64,000 nt of DNA from Gracilibacillus dipsosauri (GTDB taxonomy: Bacteria > Bacillota > Bacilli > Bacillales > Amphibacillaceae): positions 310,001 through 374,000 of the forward strand of contig NZ_QGTD01000004.1 of NCBI RefSeq assembly GCF_003176895.1. Direction: 5' to 3'. The position numbers were made by a program, and so were the translations under genes. Shown here in pieces: positions 16,595-24,867 of the stretch. The notes beneath the pieces were generated by a model, which was given only the letters and a program-made list of their open reading frames with translations, was not told the DNA's origin and searched no databases. Each line of letters begins with the position of its first letter. Position 1 is the stretch's first letter.

Positions 16595-16930
16595 ATGGAA
16601 AAGATGGATGAGATGGACAAGATATTTAAAGCGCTTGCTGACTCCAATCGAAGAAAACTGCTTGATCAGCTTTTCGAAAAGAACGGGCAGACGCTAAACG
16701 AGCTATGCGGGCATTTGGATATGACCCGCCAATCAGTTACAAAGCACTTAACCATATTAGAGGAGGCGAACCTTATCATTGTTGAGTGGCAAGGAAGAAG
16801 TAAACTTCATTACTTGAATACTGCTCCTATTGGCGAAATTTATGGACGATGGGTTAAAAAATTCGAACATCATCGCATCGTAGCATTGAAAGAATTAAAA
16901 AATAGCTTGAAGGAGGAGAACCGTGAATAA
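16595..16930 (+). CDS. ArsR-family regulator
   Basis: A 111-residue winged helix: KIFKALADSNRRKLLDQLF, LCGHLDMTRQSVTKHLTILEEANLI, then the wing VEWQGRSKLHYLN. There are no metal-binding cysteines in the recognition helix (TRQSVTKH), so it is of the non-metal type paired with AHSA1 or glyoxalase genes. Upstream in-frame ATGs lie within the promoter. The ATG at 16595 sits at the predicted transcription start, and internal ATGs at 16604 and 16613 remain possible. It overlaps the next gene by 8 bases. Confidence 0.88.
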   Translation: MEKMDEMDKIFKALADSNRRKLLDQLFEKNGQTLNELCGHLDMTRQSVTKHLTILEEANLIIVEWQGRSKLHYLNTAPIGEIYGRWVKKFEHHRIVALKELKNSLKEENRE

Positions 16931-17381
16931 TTCTACATTTGTCTATGCGACTTATATCCGGACATCACCCGAAAAACTATGGAAAGCTTTAACTAGTAGT
17001 GAATTCACCAAACAATATTGGTTTGGTAAAGAACTGCAATCTGATTGGGAAGAGGGCTCAGCTGTTACCTTTCTGGACAAAAATAAAGAAATCACAGACC
17101 AAGGAATCGTAATAAAGAGCAATCCGTATCACCTCCTTTCTTACACGCTAAAATGTGTGCAAGATGCAACAGAATACCAAGTCATGCCGAAGGTGACTTT
17201 TGAACTGAAGCAAATGGGATCGATTGTGAAATTAACACTTAAACACGAATATCTTTCGGAAGGTGCGTTTAAAGATGAGGGCGAAGGATTTATAGGAATC
17301 AATAATGGATGGCCTGCTATAATGAGTAACTTGAAGAGCTTACTCGAAACCGAAAGGATACTGCCCGAAATTGTCCTTTAA
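16923..17381 (+). CDS. SRPBCC/AHSA1 family protein
   Basis: A 152-residue START-like helix-grip protein: YIRTSPEKLWKALTSSEFTKQYW (N-terminal), a beta-rich middle (AVTFLDKNKEI, LLSYTLKC) and the C-terminal helix GWPAIMSNLKSLLETE. It starts at GTG with GAAGGAGGAG upstream, overlapping the ArsR gene. In Bacilli, ArsR-AHSA1 pairs are common and typically autoregulated. The ligand is unknown. Confidence 0.88.
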   Translation: MNNSTFVYATYIRTSPEKLWKALTSSEFTKQYWFGKELQSDWEEGSAVTFLDKNKEITDQGIVIKSNPYHLLSYTLKCVQDATEYQVMPKVTFELKQMGSIVKLTLKHEYLSEGAFKDEGEGFIGINNGWPAIMSNLKSLLETERILPEIVL

Positions 17382-17442
17382 TATTTAGGATCAGGCCCTT
17401 CCCCTGTGACTAATTATAAAAAATAATCAAAGGAGAAAAATT

Positions 17443-18231
17443 ATGAAGAATGTAATTTCAAAAGATGGAACACGCATTGCTTATAACAAAATTGGAGCTG
17501 GGCCTCCACTCATTCTCGTAGATGGGGCAATGTGCTATAGCTCATCAGGTCCAATGGACCCGCTCGCATCACAGTTGTCCAGGTGGTTTACCGTCTATAC
17601 GTATGACCGTCGCGGCCGAGGTGAAAGCGGTGACACACAGCCATATGCGATTGAACGAGAAATAGAGGATATAAAAGCAATTATTGAAAAGACGGGTAGT
17701 TCCGTGTTTATGTATGGTATTTCGTCTGGTGCGGTATTGGCACTAAAAACAGCTGGGGCCCTCGGACATAACATTCAAAAGCTGGCGTTGTATGAACCAC
17801 CCTTTACGTTCGGAGACGATGCCCGAAAAGAATCGGAAGCTTACACTAACTCGCTTAACGAATTACTTTCTGCTGATCGACGGGGTGACGCTGTAGAACT
17901 CTTCATGAAAAAGGTTGGCGTACCGTCCGAGGCGATCGCTGGTATGCGTCAGTCACCAATGTGGTCAGCGTCGGAGGCTTTGGCACCTACGCTTGCATAC
18001 GATAACGCCATTATGGGTGATAGCTCGGTCCCCATTGCAGATGCAGAGTCTGTCAAGATTCCTACCCTCGTGCTAGATGGTGGCAATAGTCCCGCATTTA
18101 TGCACGAAGCAGCGGATACACTTACAAAGGCTTTGCCATTAGGGAGCCGGTCCACACTGGAAGGACAAACACATGATGTCGATCCGGAGGTGCTTGCTCC
18201 GAGCTTAAAAAGTTTTTACATTGGAGACTAA
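17443..18231 (+). CDS. Alpha/beta hydrolase
   Basis: A 262-residue hydrolase with the canonical fold: an early strand-oxyanion region (PLILVDGAMCYSSSG), YDRRGRGESGD, nucleophile elbow GISSGAV near residue 91, acid region LVLDGG, and His in GQTHDVDPE near residue 246. Substrate unknown. GGAGAAAAA precedes the ATG. It stands alone after the ArsR operon, and the GC content looks slightly higher than that of its neighbours. Confidence 0.9.
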   Translation: MKNVISKDGTRIAYNKIGAGPPLILVDGAMCYSSSGPMDPLASQLSRWFTVYTYDRRGRGESGDTQPYAIEREIEDIKAIIEKTGSSVFMYGISSGAVLALKTAGALGHNIQKLALYEPPFTFGDDARKESEAYTNSLNELLSADRRGDAVELFMKKVGVPSEAIAGMRQSPMWSASEALAPTLAYDNAIMGDSSVPIADAESVKIPTLVLDGGNSPAFMHEAADTLTKALPLGSRSTLEGQTHDVDPEVLAPSLKSFYIGD

Positions 18232-18296
18232 ACGAATGACTTCTCCTGATAAACGGAGGGATGTCGTGCATTACATCATTTCAAGCCACTCCCGAT

Positions 18297-18325
18297 GAGC
18301 AAGCTTGGCGTTCGGCTTGCTCTTT
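18297..18325 (+). terminator. Terminator between convergent genes
   Basis: GAGCAAGC and GCTTGCTC enclose 10 bases, followed by TTT only, after the alpha/beta hydrolase gene. Confidence 0.6.
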
Positions 18326-18344
18326 GCCTCCAGATAATATCAGA

Positions 18345-18998
18345 TTAAATTCCTATATCTCTATGCTTCCCTTTTGATCTTATAATAATATCCATACCCA
18401 TCGCCTCGCCACTTTCAACATGGTTTTGAATATCTGATACATCAATATCCGTTTCCAATCTAATTCGTTTCGTTTCATTCGCGCCCAGCGTTATTTTATA
18501 AGGGGCGTTGTTATTCATAAGGGAAACCATTGGTGGATCATCATATTCATTAAATTCAACCGTAAATGGAACATCATGATTGCTATAGTTTATAAAGGAT
18601 AGCTCACATTCTCCATGTACAGTTTCCCCGCTTTTCATTTCAAACCTACACTCACTTTCTTCAGCCGCGTAGGAAACGGCATATATCCCTGTTGCAAAGT
18701 TCTCTTGATAGGCATTAACCATAAACCCTGGAGTAAAAATAATAAGGATAAAAACAAGGAATCCGATTCTGCCACGATATTTCTTAAGGGAGCTCACCAA
18801 CAAAAACAGACCTATTATTAGTAAAAATATCACAACAATTCCCACAGTAATAAGCCCATCAGCGAATCTAATTGGTATATTCCATGCGATCAAAATTACT
18901 TCCCCAAATGGATACGAATGTGGAAAAGGAAAATTTAATAGGATAGCAACGAACAGAAAAACGAGTGAAATATAAAACATGGATTTGCTTTTAATCAA
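18345..18998 (-). CDS. Hypothetical membrane protein with extracytoplasmic beta domain
   Basis: 217 residues. Three hydrophobic segments (about 7-25, 46-68, 76-95) are followed by a ~120-residue soluble domain with regular beta-strand spacing and phrases such as NYSNHDVPFTVEFNEY and ITLGANETKRIRLETD, like an immunoglobulin-type fold. No family recognised. The ATG at 18998 has GGAAGGGGG upstream. It is convergent with the hydrolase. Confidence 0.7.
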   Translation of the reverse strand: MIKSKSMFYISLVFLFVAILLNFPFPHSYPFGEVILIAWNIPIRFADGLITVGIVVIFLLIIGLFLLVSSLKKYRGRIGFLVFILIIFTPGFMVNAYQENFATGIYAVSYAAEESECRFEMKSGETVHGECELSFINYSNHDVPFTVEFNEYDDPPMVSLMNNNAPYKITLGANETKRIRLETDIDVSDIQNHVESGEAMGMDIIIRSKGKHRDIGI

Positions 18999-19214
18999 TT
19001 TAATCCCCCTTCCGCTTTATACGACTCTTCTTCAAAAGAACGCCCCATTCTATTTACTAAATTATCCCTTATTTATACATTAATGGCAAACTCGTTGTAA
19101 TAGTTTCTTTTCGAGAGGCATGGAAAACACTCTAATTAGTATTGAATAAAAAGGAATTTAAAGCTTTTTGAAGAAGAAGTATAGATACGAAATTATGATA
19201 AGGAGGACGTCGTG

Positions 19215-19691
19215 ATGTTAAAACTGTTTCAATATAACTGGCAAGTTCGTGAGGATTGGTTTACATGGTGTGAGGATGTTCCTGAAGAAGAATTATTAAA
19301 GAAACGAACAGGAGGAGTTGGCAGTATCCTTTACACTTTGTTTCACATTGTGGATGTGGAGTACAGTTGGATTTTAAGTCTAAAAGGTGAACCAGAGCCC
19401 GAGGAGCCACCTTTTGAAGCCTATGCCAGCCTAGCAAGAGTGAAGGAATTTTCAAAACTTTGCCACAAGGAAGTGAAACCTTTTGTTATATCTTGGACAA
19501 GCGAAATAGAATCTCAGACACTTTCAGAAACGAATTCTAGTGGAGAGACGATTAACTTTAAGTATGGAGAGATTATGCGTCATGTCATTGCTCACGAAAT
19601 CCATCACATTGGTCAATTATCGGTATGGTCGCGTGAATTGGGGAAGGAGCCGGTGACTGCAAATTTAATTGGAAGAGGATTATTTGATTAA
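19215..19691 (+). CDS. DinB-family protein
   Basis: A 158-residue four-helix bundle of the DinB/YfiT metal-dependent class. Putative metal His residues occur in TLFHIVDVEY, IMRHVIAHEIHHIGQL. Despite the name, DinB-like proteins of this class are often bacillithiol-linked transferases. The ATG at 19215 is 8 bases after AGGAGG, so I prefer it to the GTG at 19212. An unrelated broken DinB remnant lies at 24140. Confidence 0.88.
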   Translation: MLKLFQYNWQVREDWFTWCEDVPEEELLKKRTGGVGSILYTLFHIVDVEYSWILSLKGEPEPEEPPFEAYASLARVKEFSKLCHKEVKPFVISWTSEIESQTLSETNSSGETINFKYGEIMRHVIAHEIHHIGQLSVWSRELGKEPVTANLIGRGLFD

Positions 19692-19751
19692 TAAGTTGCC
19701 TTGTTATTAGGCGCTCATTTCTACACAATAACATAAAATCTCAAAATGTCC

Positions 19752-19782
19752 TTGCTATTGACGTAACGTCAAGTGATATAGT
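19752..19782 (+). promoter_or_regulatory. MerR-type promoter with 19-bp spacer and central palindrome
   Basis: TTGCTA and TATAGT are separated by 19 bases, and the spacer starts with the perfect dyad TTGACGTAACGTCAA. An over-long spacer with the operator between -35 and -10 is diagnostic of MerR-activated promoters. Confidence 0.8.
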
Positions 19783-19807
19783 TCAAAAGGAAAGGAAGTG
19801 AGGACAA

Positions 19808-20593
19808 ATGACAATGGAGAAAAAATACTCTATTGGAGAATTTGCAAAACTAACAGGAATCACGGAACGTACACTGCGTCACTATGATCAGATTGGGCTG
19901 TTGAAGCCTTCGGAGTACACAGAACATGGACATCGGAAGTATAACAACCATTCCATTGCAGAGCTTCAAAAAATATTAATGCTAAAATTTTTGGATTTGT
20001 CACTGGAGGAAATTTCCGAATATCTTAAGCAACCTGAGCAGGATTTTTCGAAGATACTGGACCATCAGGCGAGGATGCTGGAAGAAAAACGAAAACAGAT
20101 TGAAACGGTTTTACAAACCATTTCCCGTGTTCAAGGCACTGTTTCCGGGCCAGAATCCGTCGATCCTGATTCCCTCCTCGTACTCATTCACGCCTTAAAA
20201 AATGAAGAGGAACGAAACCGCTGGATAAATGAGCATGCGGGCGACTCGGTGAATAATAAGCTACACTCGTACATTGTCCAGCTTGAATCAGATAAGGAAA
20301 TGGCCACATGGAATAGTCAAATGAAGCGATTCATTCGAGAAGGAAGAAAACCGAGTGATCCTGAGGTGCTTGAACACACAGAAGCCATGGTGTCGATGAT
20401 GAAGCCTTTAGTCGAGCCCCATCTAGACGATGAAGCAAAGAAGCCGCTCGCGAATAATGATGGTTCTTTCGAAGAGCTTCATCCTTATTTATTTCCTAGT
20501 GCTTTTACTAAAGAAGAGGAAAAGTTTATGGAGAAGGTTATGGATGAACTGATTAGCAGGAAAATAAACCTTAGTCAGCATGATAGATCCTAA
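19808..20593 (+). CDS. MerR-family regulator
   Basis: 261 residues. An N-terminal MerR winged helix (YSIGEFAKLTGITERTLRHYDQIGLLKP, HRKYNNHSIAEL) precedes a dimerisation helix (about 80-105) and a ~150-residue C-terminal domain with TipAS-like helices (WNSQMKRFIREGRKPSDPEVLEH). Such domains bind ligands such as thiopeptides or multidrug compounds. It starts at ATG behind GGAAGTGAGG. Its own promoter carries the operator, so it is autoregulated. No obvious target gene sits next to it, other than itself. Confidence 0.9.
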   Translation: MTMEKKYSIGEFAKLTGITERTLRHYDQIGLLKPSEYTEHGHRKYNNHSIAELQKILMLKFLDLSLEEISEYLKQPEQDFSKILDHQARMLEEKRKQIETVLQTISRVQGTVSGPESVDPDSLLVLIHALKNEEERNRWINEHAGDSVNNKLHSYIVQLESDKEMATWNSQMKRFIREGRKPSDPEVLEHTEAMVSMMKPLVEPHLDDEAKKPLANNDGSFEELHPYLFPSAFTKEEEKFMEKVMDELISRKINLSQHDRS

Positions 20594-20616
20594 CGTTAAC
20601 CTAATATTTTTAAGAA

Positions 20617-20650
20617 GTGGGCGCTTATTCGTATAAAGGATAGCGCCCAC
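20617..20650 (+). terminator. Terminator of the MerR gene
   Basis: GTGGGCGCT(TAT) and (AT)AGCGCCCAC pair across a 12-base loop; there is no long T-run, but AATTTT follows nearby. Confidence 0.7.
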
Positions 20651-20676
20651 TTCGCAATTTTAGGGTTATAAATTTA

Positions 20677-20726
20677 TTGACAACCATCCTCACATTTGTT
20701 ACATTGTGCATATACGATATACACAA
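20677..20726 (+). promoter_or_regulatory. Promoter and GntR-type operator of the ABC transporter operon
   Basis: TTGACA (20677), a 17-base spacer, then TACATT (20700). Overlapping the start region is a 23-bp near-palindrome (20704-20726) whose arms TTGTGCATATA and GATATACACAA match at 9 of 11 positions. It is the likely target of the YtrA-type regulator at the end of the operon. Confidence 0.7.
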
Positions 20727-20739
20727 AAGGGGATGCCAG

Positions 20740-21594
20740 ATGATTGCTTTAGAAGTGAAGGACTTAAACAAAAAGTATCCAGATTTTCATTTAAAGGATG
20801 TATCCTTTCAGCTGGAAAAGGGTTATATTATGGGCTTTATCGGTGCCAATGGTGCAGGAAAAACAACCACTATAAAATCGATCTTGAATATGATTCATCT
20901 CGATAGTGGAGAAATACATATTCTAGGTAAGAATATGGTCGAACATGAGCTAGAATTGAAACAGGACATCGGGGTCGCCGTTGGTGGCATGAATTTCTAT
21001 ACGAGAAGCAAAATCAAGACATTGACCAATAGGATTAAGAAGTTCTATAAGAATTGGGATGAGGTGACCTATCGCAACTGTTTGAGGAAATTCAAGTTAG
21101 ACGAGAACAAGAAAATTATCGAATTGTCGGAGGGAATGAAAATAAAATACAGCTTATCTCTTGCCCTGTCCCATGGCGCGAAGCTTCTCATCCTTGACGA
21201 ACCGACAAGCGGTCTGGATCCGGTTGCTAGAGACAATCTGTTGGATATTTTTCAAGAACTCGTAGTAGATGGAGAGATCAGTATTCTTTTCTCTACCCAT
21301 ATCACATCTGATTTGGAGAAATGCGCCGATTTTATTACGTTTATCGAAGATGGCCAAATCATTCAAAGCATGGAAAAAGAAGAATTTAAGGAGTCCTATC
21401 GCCTGTTGAACGGTAACGAAAGCCAGCTAAACCAAGTAAAAGAAAAGCTGATTTCCTACAAAATCAATTCATTCGGCTTTACAGGATTGATCCACCTCAA
21501 GGATTTCGACCCGTCCTCCGATATGAAAGCATCCGTACCGACCTTGGAGGAAATTATGATTTTCTTCGCGAAAAGGGAGGATATGTATGTATAA
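20740..21594 (+). CDS. ABC transporter ATP-binding protein
   Basis: A 284-residue ATPase: Walker A GANGAGKTTT (about residues 36-45), a slightly unusual signature ELSEGMKIKYSLSLAL, Walker B LLILDEP and the His-loop STHITSDLE. The C-terminal extension is typical of the YtrB/BcrA exporter type. I used ATG 20740 behind AAAGGGG. It overlaps the permease gene by 8 bases. The complex probably exports or removes an antibiotic-like or envelope-active compound, judging from homologous YtrA operons (inference). Confidence 0.92.
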   Translation: MIALEVKDLNKKYPDFHLKDVSFQLEKGYIMGFIGANGAGKTTTIKSILNMIHLDSGEIHILGKNMVEHELELKQDIGVAVGGMNFYTRSKIKTLTNRIKKFYKNWDEVTYRNCLRKFKLDENKKIIELSEGMKIKYSLSLALSHGAKLLILDEPTSGLDPVARDNLLDIFQELVVDGEISILFSTHITSDLEKCADFITFIEDGQIIQSMEKEEFKESYRLLNGNESQLNQVKEKLISYKINSFGFTGLIHLKDFDPSSDMKASVPTLEEIMIFFAKREDMYV

Positions 21595-22240
21595 TTTAGT
21601 GATGAAGGACTTTAAATTAGGTATCAATCCTTGGTTTCTGGCAATGCCTTTTTTATTAGGTGCCTTAATGCTTATTCCCGGTTGGATTTATTTATTAGTT
21701 CCTCAGTATTTTTTTTGGATATCGGTACCGAATATTTTTGGTCAATTTAAAGCACAGAATGATCTGATGCTTACCATGACATTGCCTGTATCCAAAAAAG
21801 ACAAGGTGAAGGCAAGGGTAATCGTTATGGTTATCTTGGAATTATTGCATATTGGGGTTGCCATGATCTTTGGTTTGTTCACAATTCACTTATACCCGAA
21901 TGTGGACTACCTTTTCTTCGCTCCACATATGGGCTTTTGGGGAGTCTGTTTTGTGATGCTTGGAATCTTCAACATTATTTTTATACCAATGTTTTACAAA
22001 ACGGCGTATAAATATGGTGCTGCGATGATTGCATCTGTTGTGGCTACTTTACTTTTTTCTATAGGTGTACAATGGTTGGCAATCCAGAATTCTTTCATAT
22101 TTGATACGTTTAATGGTACTGGTGCTGATAATACGATGCTTCAACTAACGATTCTACTTGTAGGAATTGCAATATTTGCAGTATTCACTATTGTATCCTA
22201 CAATATAGCCATTAAACGATTTGAGAAAGTGGATATTTAA
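21587..22240 (+). CDS. ABC-2 type permease
   Basis: A 217-residue membrane protein with about six hydrophobic segments and the cytoplasmic phrase MTLPVSKKDKVKARVIVM typical of ABC-2 permeases. It partners the preceding ATPase (8-base overlap) and shares its last base with the start of the GntR gene. Small size is normal for the YtrC/ABC2_membrane_5-like group. Confidence 0.88.
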   Translation: MYNLVMKDFKLGINPWFLAMPFLLGALMLIPGWIYLLVPQYFFWISVPNIFGQFKAQNDLMLTMTLPVSKKDKVKARVIVMVILELLHIGVAMIFGLFTIHLYPNVDYLFFAPHMGFWGVCFVMLGIFNIIFIPMFYKTAYKYGAAMIASVVATLLFSIGVQWLAIQNSFIFDTFNGTGADNTMLQLTILLVGIAIFAVFTIVSYNIAIKRFEKVDI

Positions 22241-22605
22241 TGAAAATAGATATTTCAAACACATCTGAAAAACCAATCTATCAGCAACTTTTTGAACAAA
22301 TTAGCGCCCAAATTCTTATGGGTGAGATAGACCAAGGCTATAACTTACCACCAATACGACAAGCAGCCAAGGAACTACGTGTTAGTATTATTACCATAAA
22401 AAAAGCTTGGGAAGAGCTCGAACGATGTGGTTTGATTTATACGATAACTGGTAAAGGGTGTTTTGTCTCCGAACTATCCTCCGATGATAAGCTTCAAAAA
22501 CGTAATGACATGATTAGGAAGCAAATGATGAAAGATGTTTCCTACTATAAATCCTTTGGGTTGACTATGGATGAAATCATTAATCTGTTAAAAGAGATTA
22601 ATTAA
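22240..22605 (+). CDS. GntR-family regulator, YtrA subgroup
   Basis: 121 residues: a GntR winged helix (PIYQQLFEQISAQILMGEI, LPPIRQAAKELRVSIITIKKAWEELERCGLIYT, GKGCFV) with only a short helical C-terminus, as in YtrA regulators. The start overlaps the permease stop (TAATG). It closes the operon, whereas YtrA-type regulators usually come first. It probably represses the operon via the palindrome at 20704. Confidence 0.92.
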   Translation: MKIDISNTSEKPIYQQLFEQISAQILMGEIDQGYNLPPIRQAAKELRVSIITIKKAWEELERCGLIYTITGKGCFVSELSSDDKLQKRNDMIRKQMMKDVSYYKSFGLTMDEIINLLKEIN

Positions 22606-22644
22606 CAGCATTTAAAATGTTTCCATTGCGCTCTCCAGCTTTTT

Positions 22645-22669
22645 CTCCGGGTAGATGAAATACCCGGAG
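22645..22669 (+). terminator. Terminator of the ABC transporter operon
   Basis: CTCCGGGTA and TACCCGGAG form a perfect 9-bp stem with a 7-base loop. The T-run is better on the opposite strand (AGAAAAAG downstream), so it may serve both directions. Confidence 0.75.
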
Positions 22670-22722
22670 ATATTCTTTAAGGTGAATTATATTCCTTTAT
22701 ATAGGAGAAGCATATTTTAGCT

Positions 22723-23181
22723 TCATTCATCGATATATTTCTTTTTCAGGCTATCTGAACCAATGCCACCGATGACCATTAAAGCTAATGGCAAAAAGTT
22801 AGATATGATTTTCGGCAGACCATCTGGAATCATAATAGTTGCACCAAATAAATGATGTAAACCTAAGATCAGTAGTTTGAGGACTAATAAAAACACTCCT
22901 AGTAAAAATACACCATCAAAAAACGCCTTCCATTTTGGGTGCGCCAATTGCTTACTATCTTGAATTACTTTTTCCTTCAATTCTTCATCACTCCTTAATA
23001 ATTCATCAATGGTGATCCCGAATAAATCACTTAAATCGATAATCACTTCGATGCTGGGATAATTCTTACCAGTTTCCCATTTTGAAACGGATTGGCGACT
23101 AACATGTATTTTTTCAGCGAGATCTACTTGTGACCAACCTCTTTTTTCCCTCTCTTTTTTCAACTTTTCGCCAAAAAACAT
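22723..23181 (-). CDS. XRE regulator with C-terminal membrane segments
   Basis: 152 residues. The N-terminal helix-turn-helix (KREKRGWSQVDLAEKIHVSRQSVSKWETGKNYPS, about residues 9-42) is followed by a helix and two hydrophobic segments (about 90-108 and 125-142). This layout of a DNA-binding domain tethered to the membrane is common in Bacilli; the signal is unknown. GGGAGAGG precedes the ATG. No partner gene is adjacent. Confidence 0.88.
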   Translation of the reverse strand: MFFGEKLKKEREKRGWSQVDLAEKIHVSRQSVSKWETGKNYPSIEVIIDLSDLFGITIDELLRSDEELKEKVIQDSKQLAHPKWKAFFDGVFLLGVFLLVLKLLILGLHHLFGATIMIPDGLPKIISNFLPLALMVIGGIGSDSLKKKYIDE

Positions 23182-23451
23182 GTTATCCTCTCCCTTTCTC
23201 TTCCAATCCCAGTATGATAGGAGTGAGTCATTAAAGTAAAGATCGTTATACGCGCATCAAGGCGCAACCTCTGGTTACCCCTCTTTCATTTCTCTCTTTT
23301 CAGGCATTCTGGCCCGATTATGAGACATCTTTATTTTATATGAAATGATTTTATTGTAAAGGGACAAATTTAGCTAACACACTTTACCATGCAGAGATAG
23401 AACATTATCTGTTTGATTTTTTTCATACCATCTGACCTATTAATGAAAATT
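23182..23451. other. Intergenic stretch, nothing recognised
   Basis: About 270 bases between two leftward genes, with no supported frame and no clear hairpin. Confidence 0.5.
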
Positions 23452-23958
23452 TTATCTTTTTTCTGGTAAAACTATGGGAGGTTTTGTTGAAAAGATAAAG
23501 ATCGTTAAAATGATACAAGCAAGGAGTGCCAAGTGAAAAATAGTGTGGAGAGTATTCGGCACTATTCCGTTCATAACAGGGAAGAAAGCATGGGTATCTC
23601 CAAACATAATCTGGTATCTCTCAACTTTCTCCTCCGCACCAATTCCAAATAAATATGGAATCCACCATGACATAATTGCTCCGAATAAAATACATGATGG
23701 ATGTACGATCAACCAAATCCTTACCCAAATCGGATATCTTTTTCCTATAAAAAGAAAAACCCCTCCTATTAAAAGCAATATTTGAACAACGCCAATCATT
23801 GTTACTGCTAATGTATCGCTCAAAGACTGTACAGAAGCAATAGCTTGAATGTCATTGAATGGCCCCAATGGAACTAAATCCTGTACGATCATGAACAGCA
23901 ATATCATAGCATAACCAAAGATTAGTAATCTCTCAGAAAAACGAATAGTTCTTTTCAT
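23452..23958 (-). CDS. Hypothetical membrane protein
   Basis: 168 residues with four hydrophobic segments (about 10-27, 48-70, 78-102, 132-158) and short loops; no family recognised. There are two start options: ATG 23973 (adds MGSGR) and ATG 23958, which touches GGGAGG. The loop between segments 3 and 4 contains FGIGAEEKVERYQIMFGDTH. The function cannot be read, and no operon partner is near. Confidence 0.7.
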   Translation of the reverse strand: MKRTIRFSERLLIFGYAMILLFMIVQDLVPLGPFNDIQAIASVQSLSDTLAVTMIGVVQILLLIGGVFLFIGKRYPIWVRIWLIVHPSCILFGAIMSWWIPYLFGIGAEEKVERYQIMFGDTHAFFPVMNGIVPNTLHTIFHLALLACIILTIFIFSTKPPIVLPEKR

Positions 23959-24139
23959 CCTCCCACTCCCCATCCCTATACTCGTACTAACCTGAATACT
24001 TTCATTTTAGTTGCTTTTTGGCTTAATGGTAATAAACTTTAGAAGTATTTAAGCTAGGGCTTGAGGCTTAGCCTTTTCTTATATGTGAGGGAGATAGGTG
24101 TATTCGATGTCATTGAAATGGCTTCCCTAAAAGGAAATT

Positions 24140-24349
24140 ATGTATGAAAATGACTTGGATAAGAAGATTTCCCCCGAACATCCTCAATTTGGGCGTTTAG
24201 ATACTCATCTTTCTGAATTGGTTCAGCATGTTGTTAACCACGGCACATATCATCGCGGAAGTCTTACGGCAATGATACGTCAACAAGGTTATTCAAGTGT
24301 ACCTACTGATTATGTTTTCTATCTTTATGAAATCAGCTCCACGAAATAG
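24140..24349 (+). pseudogene. C-terminal remnant of a DinB-family gene
   Basis: A 69-residue frame that begins inside the family. LSELVQHVVNHGTYHRGSLT matches the third metal-ligand helix of DinB proteins, and QQGYSSVPTDYVFYL matches their end. The first ~90 residues of a normal DinB protein are missing, and no ribosome site precedes the ATG. It is a truncated, presumably inactive copy. Confidence 0.7.
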
Positions 24350-24356
24350 TTTTTTC

Positions 24357-24587
24357 CTAAACTTTTATCCGGAAGATAATTATTTTGCCGATTTTCATTA
24401 GACTCTCAGACAATCCTTTACTAAATACTTTTTTAGAGGGGATAATTCCTTTTTTCTTATAGATAACTTTTTCCTTTTCGGCTGACATGCCAATGTCACC
24501 TACAACGACATGATCCTTCCTGATTCTATTTAGCTTTTCGTTACATGAATATCCTCTTGTGACGGAGAAGGGTCTTATCAAGAGCAA
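24357..24587 (-). CDS. Doubtful small ORF or gene remnant
   Basis: A 76-residue basic frame (KLNRIRKDHVVVGDIGMSAEKEK, GLSESLMKIGKII) with no recognisable family and no good ribosome site. Composition is protein-like, so it may be the remnant of a longer gene; chance remains possible. Confidence 0.25.
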   Translation of the reverse strand: MLLIRPFSVTRGYSCNEKLNRIRKDHVVVGDIGMSAEKEKVIYKKKGIIPSKKVFSKGLSESLMKIGKIIIFRIKV

Positions 24588-24697
24588 ACTACTAAAAATC
24601 CATTAACATCAATACTTTTACTTTAAATCAAACGGAAAAATACAATGTAATTGTTAGAAGACAATGGATTACAGGCAATAAGAATGAACCATAAATA

Positions 24698-24746
24698 AAA
24701 AACCTAACTCCTCTTTATATTTTATCGGGGAATTAGGCTTTTTATC
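24698..24746. terminator. Bidirectional terminator-like hairpin
   Basis: AAAAAACCTAACTCC and GGAATTAGGCTTTTT pair over 8 or more bases with A- and T-runs outside, so it can work on either strand. Confidence 0.65.
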
Positions 24747-24867
24747 TGCAACAATCGCGCCCTTTTATTGAATAGAATTTTCTTCAAATCGAGACGGATT
24801 GGCATAAATTTTACTTGATTATAGTAAGTCTGAAGCGTATCTCCTGAATTTCATTCTAGCATCTCGG

